Shown: positions 44,121 to 53,712, counted from the first letter of the stretch. The stretch: 64,000 bases of DNA from Microbacterium gallinarum (GCF_014837165.1 NZ_JACSPM010000003.1:407994-471993); one strand, 5' to 3'. Notes: a model not told the origin generated them from the letters alone. A program made the numbers and translations.

Positions 44121-45307
44121 CGGGCGACCCCCTGGGCGAGTTCTTCCTCGATGGCGGCGAAGAGCTCGGCCTCGAGGGCGGGAACGCCGATCTTCTGCAC
44201 GATCTCGGCGAGGAAGCCGAGCACGACGAGACGGCGCGCCTCGTCCTCGGCGATTCCCCGAGCCTGCAGGTAGAACAGCTGCTCGTCATCGAAGCGCCCG
44301 GTCGCGCTGGCGTGGCCGGCGCCGCGGATGTCGCCGGTCTCGATCTCGAGGTTCGGGATCGACTCGGCGCGAGCGCCGTCCGTGAGCACCAGGTTTCGGT
44401 TCGCCTCGTACGAATCGGTTCCGACCGCGTCGGGGCCGATGAGGACGTCGCCGATCCAGACGCTGCGGGCACCCTCACCCTGCAGCGCGCCCTTGTACAG
44501 CACGTCACCGGTGGTCTCGGGGCCCTTGTGGTGCAGGTACACCTGGCTTTCCAGGTGCTGTCCTGCGTCGGAGTAGCTGAGACCGTAGAGCTCGCCGCGC
44601 GCGCCCGCTCCGGCGAGCTCGACGCTCGGGTTCACCCGCACGACGCCGCCGCCGAAGCTCACGACGATGTGACGCAGGGTCGCGTCTCGCTCGACACGGG
44701 CCTGGTGGGATGCCGAGTGCACGGCGTCGTCGTCCCAGCGCTGCACCGTCACCAGCGTGAGGTGCGCACCGTCGCGGACGATGATCTCCACGTTCTGCGC
44801 GTGCTGCGCGCTGCCGGCGTGATGGAACACGACCGTCGCGTGCGAGTTCGCCTGCGCCTCGATGACGACGTGCGCGTGAGCGAGGCCGCCGGTGCCCTTG
44901 AGGTCGACCAGGATCGGCTCGGCGAGCTCGGCGCCGGCGGGGATCCGCAGCAGCGGAGCCTCGGTCTCCTGGCTCCAGGCGATGGCGCTCGGGAGGTCTT
45001 CGGGCTGGAACACCTCCCCGCGCGGAGCGGTGCCGTGCGCGAGCCGCTCCTGAACGAGGCCGTCCGGCGCATCCACGGTCACCTCGATGACGCCGTGCGG
45101 GCCGGCCTCGTCGACGAGCAGCGCCGCCAGCTTGTCGAGCGGAGTGTGCTTCCAGTTCACCTCGCGACCCGTGGGGGCCGGGAAGTCGGAGGGGTCGAAC
45201 GAGCGCAGACGCTCGTCGCGGGTCTGCACCGGCACGAAGGCACCGGCGCCATCGGTGTGGCCCTGGGCACCGGGGACGGTGACGGGGGCCTGAGTCACGG
45301 AGCTCAC
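44117..45307 (-). CDS. sufD: Fe-S cluster assembly protein SufD
   Basis: A 396-residue SufB/D family beta-helix protein with 'REVNWKHTPLDKLAALLVDE' near the N-terminus, 'HVVIEAQANSHATVVFHHAG', and the C-terminal 'LEIETGDIRGAGHASATGRFDDEQLFYLQARGI' core ending 'EDEARRLVVLGFLAEI'. It forms the scaffold with SufB and SufC. GTG 45307 shares a base with the sufB stop (TAGTG); a second GTG at 45298 is possible. Confidence 0.94.
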   Translation of the reverse strand: MSSVTQAPVTVPGAQGHTDGAGAFVPVQTRDERLRSFDPSDFPAPTGREVNWKHTPLDKLAALLVDEAGPHGVIEVTVDAPDGLVQERLAHGTAPRGEVFQPEDLPSAIAWSQETEAPLLRIPAGAELAEPILVDLKGTGGLAHAHVVIEAQANSHATVVFHHAGSAQHAQNVEIIVRDGAHLTLVTVQRWDDDAVHSASHQARVERDATLRHIVVSFGGGVVRVNPSVELAGAGARGELYGLSYSDAGQHLESQVYLHHKGPETTGDVLYKGALQGEGARSVWIGDVLIGPDAVGTDSYEANRNLVLTDGARAESIPNLEIETGDIRGAGHASATGRFDDEQLFYLQARGIAEDEARRLVVLGFLAEIVQKIGVPALEAELFAAIEEELAQGVAR

Positions 45308-46725
45308 TAGCCGACGGATCCTTCCATGCCCATCTCGATGAGCTTGTTGAGTTCGAGCGCGTACTCCATGGGCAGCTCGCGGGCGATCGGCTCGATGAAG
45401 CCGCGCACGATCATGGCCATGGCCTCGTCTTCGGGCATGCCGCGGCTCATCAGGTAGAAGAGCTGCTCCTCGCTGACCTTCGAGACCGTGGCCTCGTGAC
45501 CGAGCTGCACGTCGTCGACACGGATGTCGATCGCGGGATAGGTGTCGGAGCGCGAGATCGTGTCGACCAGCAGCGCATCGCAGCGCACGGTGTTCGCCGA
45601 GTGGTGCGCGTTCGCGTCGACGCGTACCTCGCCACGGTATCCGGCCCGGCCGCCGCCGCGGGCGATCGACTTCGAGACGATCGACGACTGCGTGTACGGG
45701 GCCATGTGGATCATCTTCGCGCCGGCGTCCTGGTGCTGGCCGGGACCCGCGAACGCCACGGAGAGCGTCTCGCCCTTGGCGTGCTCGCCCATGAGGAAGA
45801 TCGAGGGGTACTTCATCGTGACCTTCGAGCCGATGTTCCCGTCGATCCACTCCATCGTCGCTCCTTCATGGGCGACGGCGCGCTTGGTGACGAGGTTGTA
45901 GACGTTGTTCGACCAGTTCTGGATCGTCGTGTAGCGCACGCGGGCGTTCTTCTTCACGATGATCTCGACGACGGCCGAGTGCAGTGAGTCGGACTTGTAG
46001 ATCGGAGCCGTGCAGCCCTCGATGTAGTGGACGTAGGAGCCTTCGTCGGCGATGATCAGCGTCCGCTCGAACTGGCCCATGTTCTCGGTGTTGATGCGGA
46101 AGTACGCCTGCAGGGGGATCTCGACGTGCACGCCCGGCGGGACGTAGACGAACGAGCCGCCCGACCAGACCGCGGTGTTCAGCGCGGCGAACTTGTTGTC
46201 GCCGGCCGGGATGACGGTGCCGAAGTACTCTTCGAAGAACTCGGGGTGCTCACGCAGCGCGGTGTCGGTGTCCATGAAGATGACACCCTGCGCCTCGAGC
46301 TGCTCGTTGATCTGGTGGTAGACCACCTCGGACTCGTACTGAGCGGCCACGCCCGCGACCAGGCGCTGGCGCTCCGCCTCGGGGATGCCCAGACGCTCGT
46401 ACGTGTTGCGGATCTCCTCGGGGAGCTCCTCCCAGCTGCCCGCCTGCTTCTCGGTCGAGCGCACGAAGTACTTGATGTTGTCGAAGTCGATCTCGCTGAG
46501 GTCGGCGCCCCAGGTCGGCATCGGCTTGCGACCGAACAGCTGATAGCCCTTCAGACGGGCCTTCAGCATCCACTCGGGTTCGCTCTTGAGGGCGGAGATG
46601 CCGCGGACGACGCTCTCATTGATGCCACGCTGCGCAACGGCGCCCGCGGCATCGGTGTCGTGCCACCCGAATTCGTAGACACCCAGGCCATCCAGCTCCG
46701 GGCGGTCGATCAGCACATCAGACAT
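45307..46725 (-). CDS. sufB: Fe-S cluster assembly protein SufB
   Basis: A 472-residue scaffold protein and first gene of the suf operon. Typical elements are '[23 protein letters not shown]', '[26 protein letters not shown]', '[21 protein letters not shown]' with the conserved Cys and '[19 protein letters not shown]'. The usual actinobacterial sufR repressor gene upstream is missing here; ctaA is divergent instead. The ATG at 46725 is preferred with GGAGGAG nine bases upstream; GTG 46731 is too close. SufS and SufU are not in the window. Confidence 0.96.
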   Translation of the reverse strand: MSDVLIDRPELDGLGVYEFGWHDTDAAGAVAQRGINESVVRGISALKSEPEWMLKARLKGYQLFGRKPMPTWGADLSEIDFDNIKYFVRSTEKQAGSWEELPEEIRNTYERLGIPEAERQRLVAGVAAQYESEVVYHQINEQLEAQGVIFMDTDTALREHPEFFEEYFGTVIPAGDNKFAALNTAVWSGGSFVYVPPGVHVEIPLQAYFRINTENMGQFERTLIIADEGSYVHYIEGCTAPIYKSDSLHSAVVEIIVKKNARVRYTTIQNWSNNVYNLVTKRAVAHEGATMEWIDGNIGSKVTMKYPSIFLMGEHAKGETLSVAFAGPGQHQDAGAKMIHMAPYTQSSIVSKSIARGGGRAGYRGEVRVDANAHHSANTVRCDALLVDTISRSDTYPAIDIRVDDVQLGHEATVSKVSEEQLFYLMSRGMPEDEAMAMIVRGFIEPIARELPMEYALELNKLIEMGMEGSVG

Positions 46726-46778
46726 CGTCACGTTCTCCTCCGGGCTCTAGCGGTGTCATCCGCCCCGGCATTCCGGCT

Positions 46779-46800
46779 CCTCCGGTGGAGTTACCGGAGG
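46779..46800. promoter_or_regulatory. Inverted repeat upstream of sufB
   Basis: CCTCCGGT-GGAGTT-ACCGGAGG: perfect 8-bp arms, 6-nt loop, about 55 bases before sufB. It could be an operator or leader hairpin. No known iron-sulfur regulator site was recognised. Confidence 0.4.
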
Positions 46801-46846
46801 GGGATGCCGCTCGTGGGCCCTCTCATTCGGCGCTGACCATCGCGCC

Positions 46847-46852
46847 TAGACT
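46847..46852 (+). promoter_or_regulatory. -10 element for ctaA
   Basis: TAGACT in the sufB-ctaA divergent region, about 140 bases before the ctaA ATG, giving that gene an untranslated leader unlike its leaderless neighbours. No convincing -35. Confidence 0.35.
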
Positions 46853-46993
46853 GTCAGTGGTTCACCGCGCCCGAACCGATGCGGTTCTGCGCGCGTGACC
46901 GACCCCTCGATTCTACAGGCTCCACCCCGGCACCGGGTTCCGCATGTCCTGCGGGCTGTCGTGCGGAGCCCTCACCAGGAGGCGACGAGAAGC

Positions 46994-47953
46994 ATGTCCG
47001 CGCAGCAGACCACGACGGAGCCCGGCGTGTGGCAGCGCTGGTGGAACCGGCTTCCGGCGACGATCGACCGCCGTGTGATCGCGCTGGCGTGGGCGACGCT
47101 CTTCGTTCAGATCGCCATCGTCGGCACCGGTGGCCTGGTGCGGCTCACGGGATCCGGCCTCGGATGCCCGACCTGGCCCCGCTGCACGCCGGAGTCCTTC
47201 GTCGCGACGCCGGAGATGGGCATCCACGGCGTCATCGAGTTCGGCAACCGCCTGCTCACATTCGTGCTCGTCATCGTGGCGATCCTGATGTTCCTCTTCG
47301 TCGTGCGGATGCGCCGTGAGCGTCCCGATCTCTTCTGGCTGTCTCTCGTGATCGGCCTCTACGTGCCCCTCCAGGCAGTGATCGGCGGCATCACCGTGCT
47401 GACCAACCTCAACCCGTACGTCGTCGGCCTGCACTACTTCGCCTCCGTCGTGCTGGTCGCGCTGGCGGCCGCACTCGTCGTGCGCGTCTACGCCACGCCG
47501 GGCCCGCGCGTGCTCGCCGTGCCCCACTGGTACGCGGTCACCACCCACGTCACGAGCGCGTTCGCGGTCATCACGGTCATCGTCGGCATTCTCGTGACCG
47601 GCTCCGGTCCGCACGCAGGCGACGGCGGCGCGGCGCGCAACGGCCTCGACGCGGAGTTCATGCAGCACGTCCACTCGTGGCCCGCGTACATCACCTTCGC
47701 TCTCACGATCGTGCTGCTGGTCGGCGCCCGACGCACTCTCCCTGCCCAGCGCCTGACGCTCTGGGTCGGCCTCCTGCTGGTCGTGGAGCTGGTCCAGATC
47801 GGTGTCGGACTCTGGCAGGCGCGCACGGGTCTGCCCATCTGGCTCGTCAACATCCACATGGTCCTGGCCGTGATGCTGATCGCTGCGATGACGGCGGTCG
47901 TGATGCACCTCACCGCTCCCGTCGCCGAGGTCGAGCGCACAGCGGACTCATAG
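46994..47953 (+). CDS. ctaA: Heme A synthase (COX15/CtaA family)
   Basis: A 319-residue membrane protein with about eight helices, converting heme O to heme A for aa3 oxidase. It shows 'GTGGLVRLTGSGLGCPTWPRC' (paired Cys), 'GIHGVIEFGNRLLTFVLVIV', 'VGLHYFASVVLVALAAALVV', 'QHVHSWPAYITFALTIVLLV' and 'WLVNIHMVLAVMLIAAM', giving the heme-ligand histidines. Actinobacterial CtaA commonly has Asn in 'EFGNR' where Bacillus has His. ATG 46994 begins the usual short cytoplasmic region, with AGGAGG about 11 bases upstream; an upstream in-frame GTG at 46895 is less likely. Confidence 0.9.
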   Translation: MSAQQTTTEPGVWQRWWNRLPATIDRRVIALAWATLFVQIAIVGTGGLVRLTGSGLGCPTWPRCTPESFVATPEMGIHGVIEFGNRLLTFVLVIVAILMFLFVVRMRRERPDLFWLSLVIGLYVPLQAVIGGITVLTNLNPYVVGLHYFASVVLVALAAALVVRVYATPGPRVLAVPHWYAVTTHVTSAFAVITVIVGILVTGSGPHAGDGGAARNGLDAEFMQHVHSWPAYITFALTIVLLVGARRTLPAQRLTLWVGLLLVVELVQIGVGLWQARTGLPIWLVNIHMVLAVMLIAAMTAVVMHLTAPVAEVERTADS

Positions 47954-48041
47954 GCGACGCACCGCTCCTGCACCGGGGCGCATGGGAGCGTGACGGATGC
48001 CGCGGCCGACCGTGCCGCGATCTCCGAGGAGTGATCCAACA

Positions 48042-48476
48042 ATGCCCACCCGCCCCCGTCTGGTCCGCAGCATCCCGTTCTGGGCTCTCGCCGTCGCCTC
48101 CCTGGCCACCGCTGCCTACGGAGCCTGGCTCCTGCTCGACAAGCTCGGCGTCATGACAACGACACTCACGGACGGCACCGCCACGGGTGTCGAGGTCTAC
48201 GTCGGCCAGTCCATCGCCGTGGTCGGCGGCATCCTGCTGGGCACCGGCGTGCTCGGCCTCCTGCTCACGCTCGCCGTCGCCGCCATCGCGACGCTTCGTC
48301 CGCACGCTCCCGTCGAGGTCGCCGAGCCCCTCGAGGGCACCGCAGACGACGCCGCCGACGCACCCGCGGCCGGCCACGGCTACGAGCGCGGTCTCGGTTA
48401 CACGTCCGCCATCCCGACGACCGGCGGCGACGCTCAGGACGACGCGGCGGTCATCCAGCCCGCGACCACGCGCTGA
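48042..48476 (+). CDS. Hypothetical two-helix membrane protein
   Basis: A 144-residue protein with two transmembrane helices ('IPFWALAVASLATAAYGAWLL' and 'QSIAVVGGILLGTGVLGLLLTLAVAAIATL') and an acidic, disordered C-terminal tail. Function unknown. ATG 48042 has GAGGAG ten bases upstream. It lies 88 bp after ctaA on the same strand and may be co-transcribed; a strong terminator follows. Confidence 0.7.
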   Translation: MPTRPRLVRSIPFWALAVASLATAAYGAWLLLDKLGVMTTTLTDGTATGVEVYVGQSIAVVGGILLGTGVLGLLLTLAVAAIATLRPHAPVEVAEPLEGTADDAADAPAAGHGYERGLGYTSAIPTTGGDAQDDAAVIQPATTR

Positions 48477-48487
48477 TCTCGTCTCCC

Positions 48488-48529
48488 CTCGGCCCCATGC
48501 GCCGGCTCCGGCCGGCTCGTGGGGCCGAG
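48488..48529. terminator. Bidirectional terminator after the ctaA-side genes and aidB
   Basis: Outer stem CTCGGCCCCA / TGGGGCCGAG encloses an inner GCCGGC-tccg-GCCGGC hairpin, between two convergent genes. Confidence 0.7.
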
Positions 48530-48555
48530 TGCTGTCCCCTGAACACGAGACGGGC

Positions 48556-50235
48556 TCAGTGGCGCGCGACGATGGCCGCGGCATCCGTCCCCATCGGCAG
48601 GACCCCGTACTGCGCTGCCCGGTCATCGCCCAGGCGCGCAGCGATGAAGGCCTCGGCGTCCGCCGACGGTGCGTGGCGCAGCATGAGCGAGGCCTGCAGG
48701 GCGATGGCGAGCGACTCGGTCAGCCGGCGCGCCTGCGCCTGCGTCTCGGCCCGGTCGGCACCGGCGAGGCTGCCGAGCAGTGCGAGCGTGCGCTCGGTGT
48801 GCGCGTCGAGGATCGTCGAGGCGCCGGCTGTGGTGGACAGCTCGTCGGCGAACGCGGCCGCCGAGTCCGGATCGCGTGTCAGCGCACGCAGGACGTCGAG
48901 CGCGATGACGTTGCCCGAGCCCTCCCAGATCGCCATGACCGGCTGCTCGCGGTAGCGCCGGGCGAGCGGGAACGACTCGTTGTAGCCGTTGCCGCCGAGA
49001 CACTCGAGCGCTTCGTAGGCATGATGCGGGCCCCGCTTGCACACCCAGTACTTCGATACCGGAGTCGCCAGCCGTCGCAGGGCGATGTCGCGATCGGATG
49101 CCTCGGCCTCGAACAGCTGCGCAAGCCGGAGGCCCGTCAGCATCGCCGCCTCGGACTCGAGTGCGAGGTCGGCGAGCACGGCCGTCATCGCAGGCTGGTC
49201 GACGAGCTTCATCCCGAACGCCGATCGCCCCCGCGCGTGCCACACAGCCTCCGCGACCGACTGGCGCATCCCGGCGGCCGTGCCGAGGACGCAGTCCAGG
49301 CGCGTGCGCTGGACCATCTCGATGATCGTCCGCACGCCGCGACCCGGCTCACCGAGCACGAAGCCCACCGTGCCGTCGAACTCGACCTCCGCTGAGGCGT
49401 TCGACCGGTTGCCGAGCTTGTCCTTCAGCCGCTGCAGGCGGAACACATTGCGCATGCCGTGCGGCAGCAGCCGCGGCACGAAGAGGCATGACAGGCCCTC
49501 CTCCGTCGCGCCGGAGCGGGTCTGCGCGAGAACGAGGAATCCGTCCGACATCGGCGCCGAGCAGAACCACTTGTGTCCGGTGAGCTGGTAGGCGTGGCCG
49601 CCCATCGACTCGCCCACTGTCGTGCCGGCGCGCACATCCGACCCGCCCTGCTTCTCGGTCATCGCCATGCCGACGAGAGCGCTCGCCTTCTCCTCGTTCG
49701 GCAGCAGGCGCGGCTCGTACTCGCGCGAGGAGAGCCGCGGCAGCCAGGCATCCGCGACCCAGGGCGAATCCTGGATGGACGCGACCGCCGCGTGCGTCAT
49801 CGAGACCGGACAGGCATGCCCGGGCTCGACCTGCGCGAACAGCATGAAGGTCGCGGCGCGGGCCACGTGCGCACCCGGTCGCGGGTCGGACCATGCCGAC
49901 GTGTGCGCCCCGTGGGCGAGCGCGTCGGAGATCACACGGTGATACGACGCGTCGTACTCGACCTCGTCGAGACGGAAGCCCCAGCGGTCGTGGATGTGGA
50001 GCGTCGGCGTGTGCACGTTGGCGAGCTCTGCGTCCCGCTGGAACCCCGCCGACCCCACGAGGGCGCCCACCTCATGGAGGTGATCTGTCGCCCATCCCGC
50101 GCCGAACGCGTCCACGGCAGCGGCTAGCGGGGCGTTCAGCGCGAACTCGTCGATGTCGACGCGCCACGGCGGCTGGTTCTCGACGTAGTGCGTCGCCGCC
50201 CCGATCACCCGCTGACCGCGTGAGAACGAGGTCAT
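48556..50235 (-). CDS. aidB: AidB-like acyl-CoA dehydrogenase family flavoprotein
   Basis: A 559-residue protein longer than metabolic acyl-CoA dehydrogenases and matching AidB, part of the DNA alkylation (Ada) response in E. coli. It shows 'YHRVISDALAHGAHTSAW', 'GMAMTEKQGGSDVRAGTT', 'LTGHKWFCSAPMSDGFLVLAQT', 'RLKDKLGNRSNASAEVEF', 'CLGGNGYNESFPLARRYREQPVMAIWEGSGNVIALDVLRA'-type segments at about residues 405-445, and a C-terminal helical domain. Its ATG overlaps the metallopeptidase stop (ATGA). The role in alkylation defence is inferred from the family; no ada or alkB gene is nearby. Confidence 0.88.
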   Translation of the reverse strand: MTSFSRGQRVIGAATHYVENQPPWRVDIDEFALNAPLAAAVDAFGAGWATDHLHEVGALVGSAGFQRDAELANVHTPTLHIHDRWGFRLDEVEYDASYHRVISDALAHGAHTSAWSDPRPGAHVARAATFMLFAQVEPGHACPVSMTHAAVASIQDSPWVADAWLPRLSSREYEPRLLPNEEKASALVGMAMTEKQGGSDVRAGTTVGESMGGHAYQLTGHKWFCSAPMSDGFLVLAQTRSGATEEGLSCLFVPRLLPHGMRNVFRLQRLKDKLGNRSNASAEVEFDGTVGFVLGEPGRGVRTIIEMVQRTRLDCVLGTAAGMRQSVAEAVWHARGRSAFGMKLVDQPAMTAVLADLALESEAAMLTGLRLAQLFEAEASDRDIALRRLATPVSKYWVCKRGPHHAYEALECLGGNGYNESFPLARRYREQPVMAIWEGSGNVIALDVLRALTRDPDSAAAFADELSTTAGASTILDAHTERTLALLGSLAGADRAETQAQARRLTESLAIALQASLMLRHAPSADAEAFIAARLGDDRAAQYGVLPMGTDAAAIVARH

Positions 50236-51320
50236 GCCTGCTCCACGTCGTCGCGCGCGAAGGCCATCGCCGCCTGCTCCTCGAAGGTCAGCGGCGCGCG
50301 GGTGACGATGTCGTGCACGAACTCCAGCTTGTGCCGCACCGGTCCGACGATCGTGAACGGGTAGAGGTCGCCGAAGCCCATCGCCCGGTTGATCCGGTTG
50401 AAGCCCTGGGACATCCACTCCCAGTCGCTCAGCAGTCGCTGAACCGGCTCGTCGCGGTACGAGTCCAGAGGCACGACGTCGGTGTCGCGGAGGTTCGTGA
50501 CCGTCGCGTCGAGGTGGATGCCGATCACCGCGGCCGTCTGCAGCGTGCCCGTGATGTGCAGGTAATGGGCGAACGTCTCGGCGAAGTCCTCCCACGGGTG
50601 CATCGTCGCGTACTCCGAGATGAAGCTCTCGTGCCACTCGGGCGGCGCGCCGAGCTTGTAGTGACGCGACAGCGCCTCCTTGTAGCTCGCGCGCTCGTCG
50701 CCGAACAGTCCGCGGCACCGGGCCCAGGCCTCGTCGTCGGTGAGGAGCACGTTCTGGTAGTAGTGGCCGACCTCGTGGCGGAGATGGCCGAGGATCGTGC
50801 GGTACGGCTCGCCGAGGCGCACCCGGAGCGCTTCGCGCCGGTCGTCGAGGCTCTCCGCGAGGTCGATCGTGATGATGCCGTTCGCGTGGCCGATCATCAC
50901 CGGCTTGCCGTCGGACAGGCTCGAGATCAGGTCGAATCCGAGTCCGCCCGGTGTGACGTCCCACGGCACGATGGGCAGCCCGAGGTCGCCGAGTTGGAGG
51001 AGGAGACGCCGCTTGGCCTCCTCGGTCTTGGCGAGCTTCTCGAGAGCGACCGTGTCGTCGGCGTCGGGCTGCCGCCGGGTGAGCCGGCAGGAGAAGCATC
51101 GTCCCGCGGGGGCATCCTCGCGCACGAGCCAGTTGCACGCCCACTCGCGGTTCGAGCACGTGTACCAGGTCTTGTCCATGATCGTCACGCGCCCCTGGCG
51201 CAACCCGAAGAACTCGCGCGTGACGATGTGGTAGCCGAGTTCGGCTTCGCAGTTCGGGCACGTCAGGGCGTCCAGGTAGACGAAGTGGCGACAGTGCGGA
51301 CACCGGGGCTGAGAGCTCAC
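50232..51320 (-). CDS. Putative zinc-binding metallopeptidase (DUF2248)
   Basis: A 362-residue protein with N-terminal zinc ribbons ('RCPHCRHFVYLDALTCPNCE' and later 'CSNREWACNWL', 'GRCFSCRL') and a central gluzincin-type catalytic motif 'LRHEVGHYYQNVLL' (HEVGH, near residue 185), with a downstream 'PWEDFAETFAHYLH' supplying a Glu ligand. Substrate unknown. GTG 51320 has TACGGT (51327-51332) six bases upstream, so a leaderless message is likely. It is coupled to aidB by ATGA, implying joint function. Confidence 0.85.
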   Translation of the reverse strand: MSSQPRCPHCRHFVYLDALTCPNCEAELGYHIVTREFFGLRQGRVTIMDKTWYTCSNREWACNWLVREDAPAGRCFSCRLTRRQPDADDTVALEKLAKTEEAKRRLLLQLGDLGLPIVPWDVTPGGLGFDLISSLSDGKPVMIGHANGIITIDLAESLDDRREALRVRLGEPYRTILGHLRHEVGHYYQNVLLTDDEAWARCRGLFGDERASYKEALSRHYKLGAPPEWHESFISEYATMHPWEDFAETFAHYLHITGTLQTAAVIGIHLDATVTNLRDTDVVPLDSYRDEPVQRLLSDWEWMSQGFNRINRAMGFGDLYPFTIVGPVRHKLEFVHDIVTRAPLTFEEQAAMAFARDDVEQA

Positions 51321-51366
51321 GGTCTCACCGTAGTGCGCGCCGCACACCCGCGGACGCCGGAGCGGG

Positions 51367-52521
51367 TCATGTCGCCGGCGCGAGGGCGAGGCGCAGCAGC
51401 AGGTCGTCTTCGGCACGGGGATCGCCGCGCCCGTCGGTGTTGTTCGTGAGCACCCACAGCGCGCCGTCCGGGGCGACGACCGCGTCGCGCAGTCTGCCCT
51501 GCTCGGCCGCGAGGACGGCCAGCGGCTCGGCGGCGAGGGCGCCCGCCGCGGTGTCGACGGTCCAGAGCCGCTCGCCGCGGAGACCGGCGACGAAGACCGT
51601 GTCTCCTTTCGCCGCGATGCCGCTCGGGCTCGCCTCGCTCGTGCGCCATGCGACCACCGGGTCGACCATGCCGTCGCGTCCCGCCGTCCCCTCCACGATC
51701 GGCCAGCCATAGTTCGACCCTGCCTCGATGCGGTTCAACTCGTCCCACGTGTTCTGCCCGAACTCGCTGGCCCACATCGTGCCGTCACTCGTCCACGCCA
51801 GCCCCTGCACATTGCGGTGCCCGAGCGTCCACACCGCGTTGTCCCACGGATTGCCCGGTGCGGGGTCGCCCCCCGGCGTCAGGCGCAGGATCTTGCCCCC
51901 GAGCGCCTCGGGATCCTGCGCCGCGTCACGCCGTTGCGCGTCGCCGGTCGTGACGTAGAGGTATCCGTCCGGGCCGAACGCGAGCCGTCCGCCGTCGTGG
52001 GTGCTCTCGCGCGGGATGCCCTCGAGCACCACCTCGACCTCCCCCAGCGTCAGCTCTCCCGCGTCGCCGAGCAGCGGCATCCGCACGACTCGGTTGTCGT
52101 CTCGTGCGCCGTGGTACGCGTAGAGCCACACGTCGGCGCCGTCCTGATGCAGCGCCAGGCCGTGGAGTCCGGACTCGCCGCCCGAGACCACACCCGGGAC
52201 GACTCCCGCCTCGCGCAGCTCTCCCGCCGGCGTGAGCTCGAGCACCCGGCCGTCGTTCCGCTGCGAGATGAGGGCTCCGCCGTCGCCCGTAGGGGCGACG
52301 GACCATGGCGCCTCGAGTCCAGAGGCGAGCGTCTCGGGGGCACCCGCCACTCGCCACCAGCCTTCGGCGGATGTGGTCGCGGTCGGCGCGGGAGTCGTCA
52401 GGCCCGGCGAGGGAGCGCGGGACGGGATCGGCGATGCGGGCGGTGTCGCCGAGCAGGCGGATGCTCCGACGACGGCGAGGATGAGGCATCCCGCCACCGC
52501 GGCCAGGCGCGCGCCCATCAT
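51367..52521 (-). CDS. PQQ-dependent sugar dehydrogenase (glucose/sorbosone dehydrogenase family) lipoprotein
   Basis: A 384-residue secreted lipoprotein. The signal peptide has the lipobox 'GASAC' near residue 24, followed by a Pro/Ser/Thr-rich linker. The beta-propeller body shows 'LEAPWSVAPTGDGGALI', 'GESGLHGLALHQDG', 'HDGGRLAFGPDGYLYVTTGD', 'LGHRNVQGLAWTSDG' and 'GQNTWDELNRIEAGSNYGWP', typical of the GSDH/YliI group. It would oxidise aldoses using PQQ, but PQQ synthesis genes are not seen. ATG 52521 overlaps the VOC gene stop (ATGA), so the two are coupled. Confidence 0.88.
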   Translation of the reverse strand: MMGARLAAVAGCLILAVVGASACSATPPASPIPSRAPSPGLTTPAPTATTSAEGWWRVAGAPETLASGLEAPWSVAPTGDGGALISQRNDGRVLELTPAGELREAGVVPGVVSGGESGLHGLALHQDGADVWLYAYHGARDDNRVVRMPLLGDAGELTLGEVEVVLEGIPRESTHDGGRLAFGPDGYLYVTTGDAQRRDAAQDPEALGGKILRLTPGGDPAPGNPWDNAVWTLGHRNVQGLAWTSDGTMWASEFGQNTWDELNRIEAGSNYGWPIVEGTAGRDGMVDPVVAWRTSEASPSGIAAKGDTVFVAGLRGERLWTVDTAAGALAAEPLAVLAAEQGRLRDAVVAPDGALWVLTNNTDGRGDPRAEDDLLLRLALAPAT

Positions 52522-52994
52522 GCCGCGGCGGCGGCCGCCTCGATCGCGGCGATGTCGATGCGGTGCATCGTCAGCATGGCCTGCACCGCGCGGTGCGCGG
52601 TTTCGGGGTCGGGGTGGCGGATGAGCTCGATGAGGCGATCGGGGATGATCTGCCATGACAGACCCCAGCGGTCCTTGAGCCAGCCGCACGGCTGCTCCTC
52701 GCCGCCGTCGGCGATGAGCGCGTCCCAGTAGCGGTCGACCTCCTGCTGGTCGTTGCACGCGACATAGAGGGAGACCGCTTCGGTGAAGGGGAACTGCGGA
52801 CCCGCATCCATCGCGTAGTAGTCGCGTCCCGCGAGACGGAAGTGCGCGTGCATGACCTTCCCGCCCATGCCCGGCACCTCGTCGGGGTACCGTCCGATCG
52901 AAATGATCGCCGACTCGGGAATGAGCTCGGTGTAGAAGCCGATGGCGGCTTCGGCATCGTTGTCGAACCACAGGAACGGGGTCACGTCGGTCAT
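52518..52994 (-). CDS. VOC family protein (PhnB/glyoxalase-like)
   Basis: A 158-residue member of the vicinal-oxygen-chelate superfamily, subgroup formerly named 3-demethylubiquinone-9 3-methyltransferase. It starts 'MTDVTPFLWFDNDAEAAIGFY' and shows 'VMHAHFRLAGRDYYAMDAGP', 'VACNDQQEVDRYWDALIADG' and 'CGWLKDRWGLSWQIIP'. Reaction unknown. AGGAGG lies four bases before the ATG. Coupled to the sugar dehydrogenase gene downstream. Confidence 0.88.
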   Translation of the reverse strand: MTDVTPFLWFDNDAEAAIGFYTELIPESAIISIGRYPDEVPGMGGKVMHAHFRLAGRDYYAMDAGPQFPFTEAVSLYVACNDQQEVDRYWDALIADGGEEQPCGWLKDRWGLSWQIIPDRLIELIRHPDPETAHRAVQAMLTMHRIDIAAIEAAAAAA

Positions 52995-53090
52995 GGGGCC
53001 TCCTCGGGACTCCCCCAGGCTCCCCCGTCGCGGCAGGACGGTCAAGCGTAGGGAGCAGACAGCCCCGTTGTCAGTCCCCATGCGGAGGCG

Positions 53091-53096
53091 TAGTCT
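53091..53096 (+). promoter_or_regulatory. -10 element for the secreted protein gene
   Basis: TAGTCT about 70 bases before ATG 53168, in a region otherwise without genes. No clear -35. Confidence 0.35.
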
Positions 53097-53167
53097 CTCG
53101 CCCACATCCGACCGCGTCAGGCTCTACTGGGGGTTCGGCCAGGCGCTGAGCGTTCTGGGAGTCCATC

Positions 53168-53683
53168 ATGCTTGCTGTTCGTCGTCTTCCCGCGCCTGTG
53201 CTCGCGCTGCTCATGCTGGTGCTCGCCCTCGCAATCGCCGTTCCGCTGACGGGCGCGAAGGGAGGGAACTCCGACAGCGCCACGCAATGCCAGAAGGGCG
53301 GATGGCAGAACCTCGCGTCGACGTCGAGCCCGTTCGTCCCGTTCCGCAACCAGGGTGCGTGCGTCTCCGCCGCGGCGCAGGGCGCCACGCTGACCGCCCT
53401 CGCCGTCACCAGGGTGACGGTGACGCGTGCGCCGAGCGGGATCCTATTCATGGGTCGTGCACTCTGCGGGCTCAGCTACAGCGTCGCGGACCAGAATCCT
53501 GCCTACGTGTCCTACGACGTGACCGCGACGACGCGAAACGGGACCGTCTACGAGTTTCCCGCCGGCGTCCAGGAGCAGGGCTACGCCGACGATCCCGGGT
53601 ACGCCATCGCGTCCGCCACCGCCATCGCGCAGCCCGGGTCGGTAGTGCTGCCGGTGACCATCGTCGACCAGTGCGCGACATGA
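53168..53683 (+). CDS. Secreted protein with C-x-GGW...NQGxC motif
   Basis: A 171-residue exported protein. A signal peptide ('LPAPVLALLMLVLALAIAVP') is followed by a segment with 'CQKGGWQNLASTSSPFVPF' and 'RNQGACVSAAAQG', a small motif found in many bacterial surface or secreted proteins, and a C-terminal beta-rich region with further Cys. Function unknown. The ATG has GGGAG upstream. It is convergent with ppsA, stops 30 bp apart. GC is slightly lower than neighbours. Confidence 0.75.
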   Translation: MLAVRRLPAPVLALLMLVLALAIAVPLTGAKGGNSDSATQCQKGGWQNLASTSSPFVPFRNQGACVSAAAQGATLTALAVTRVTVTRAPSGILFMGRALCGLSYSVADQNPAYVSYDVTATTRNGTVYEFPAGVQEQGYADDPGYAIASATAIAQPGSVVLPVTIVDQCAT

Positions 53684-53712
53684 AGCGTCACCGCGCCGCG
53701 CCCTGAGTTCGA

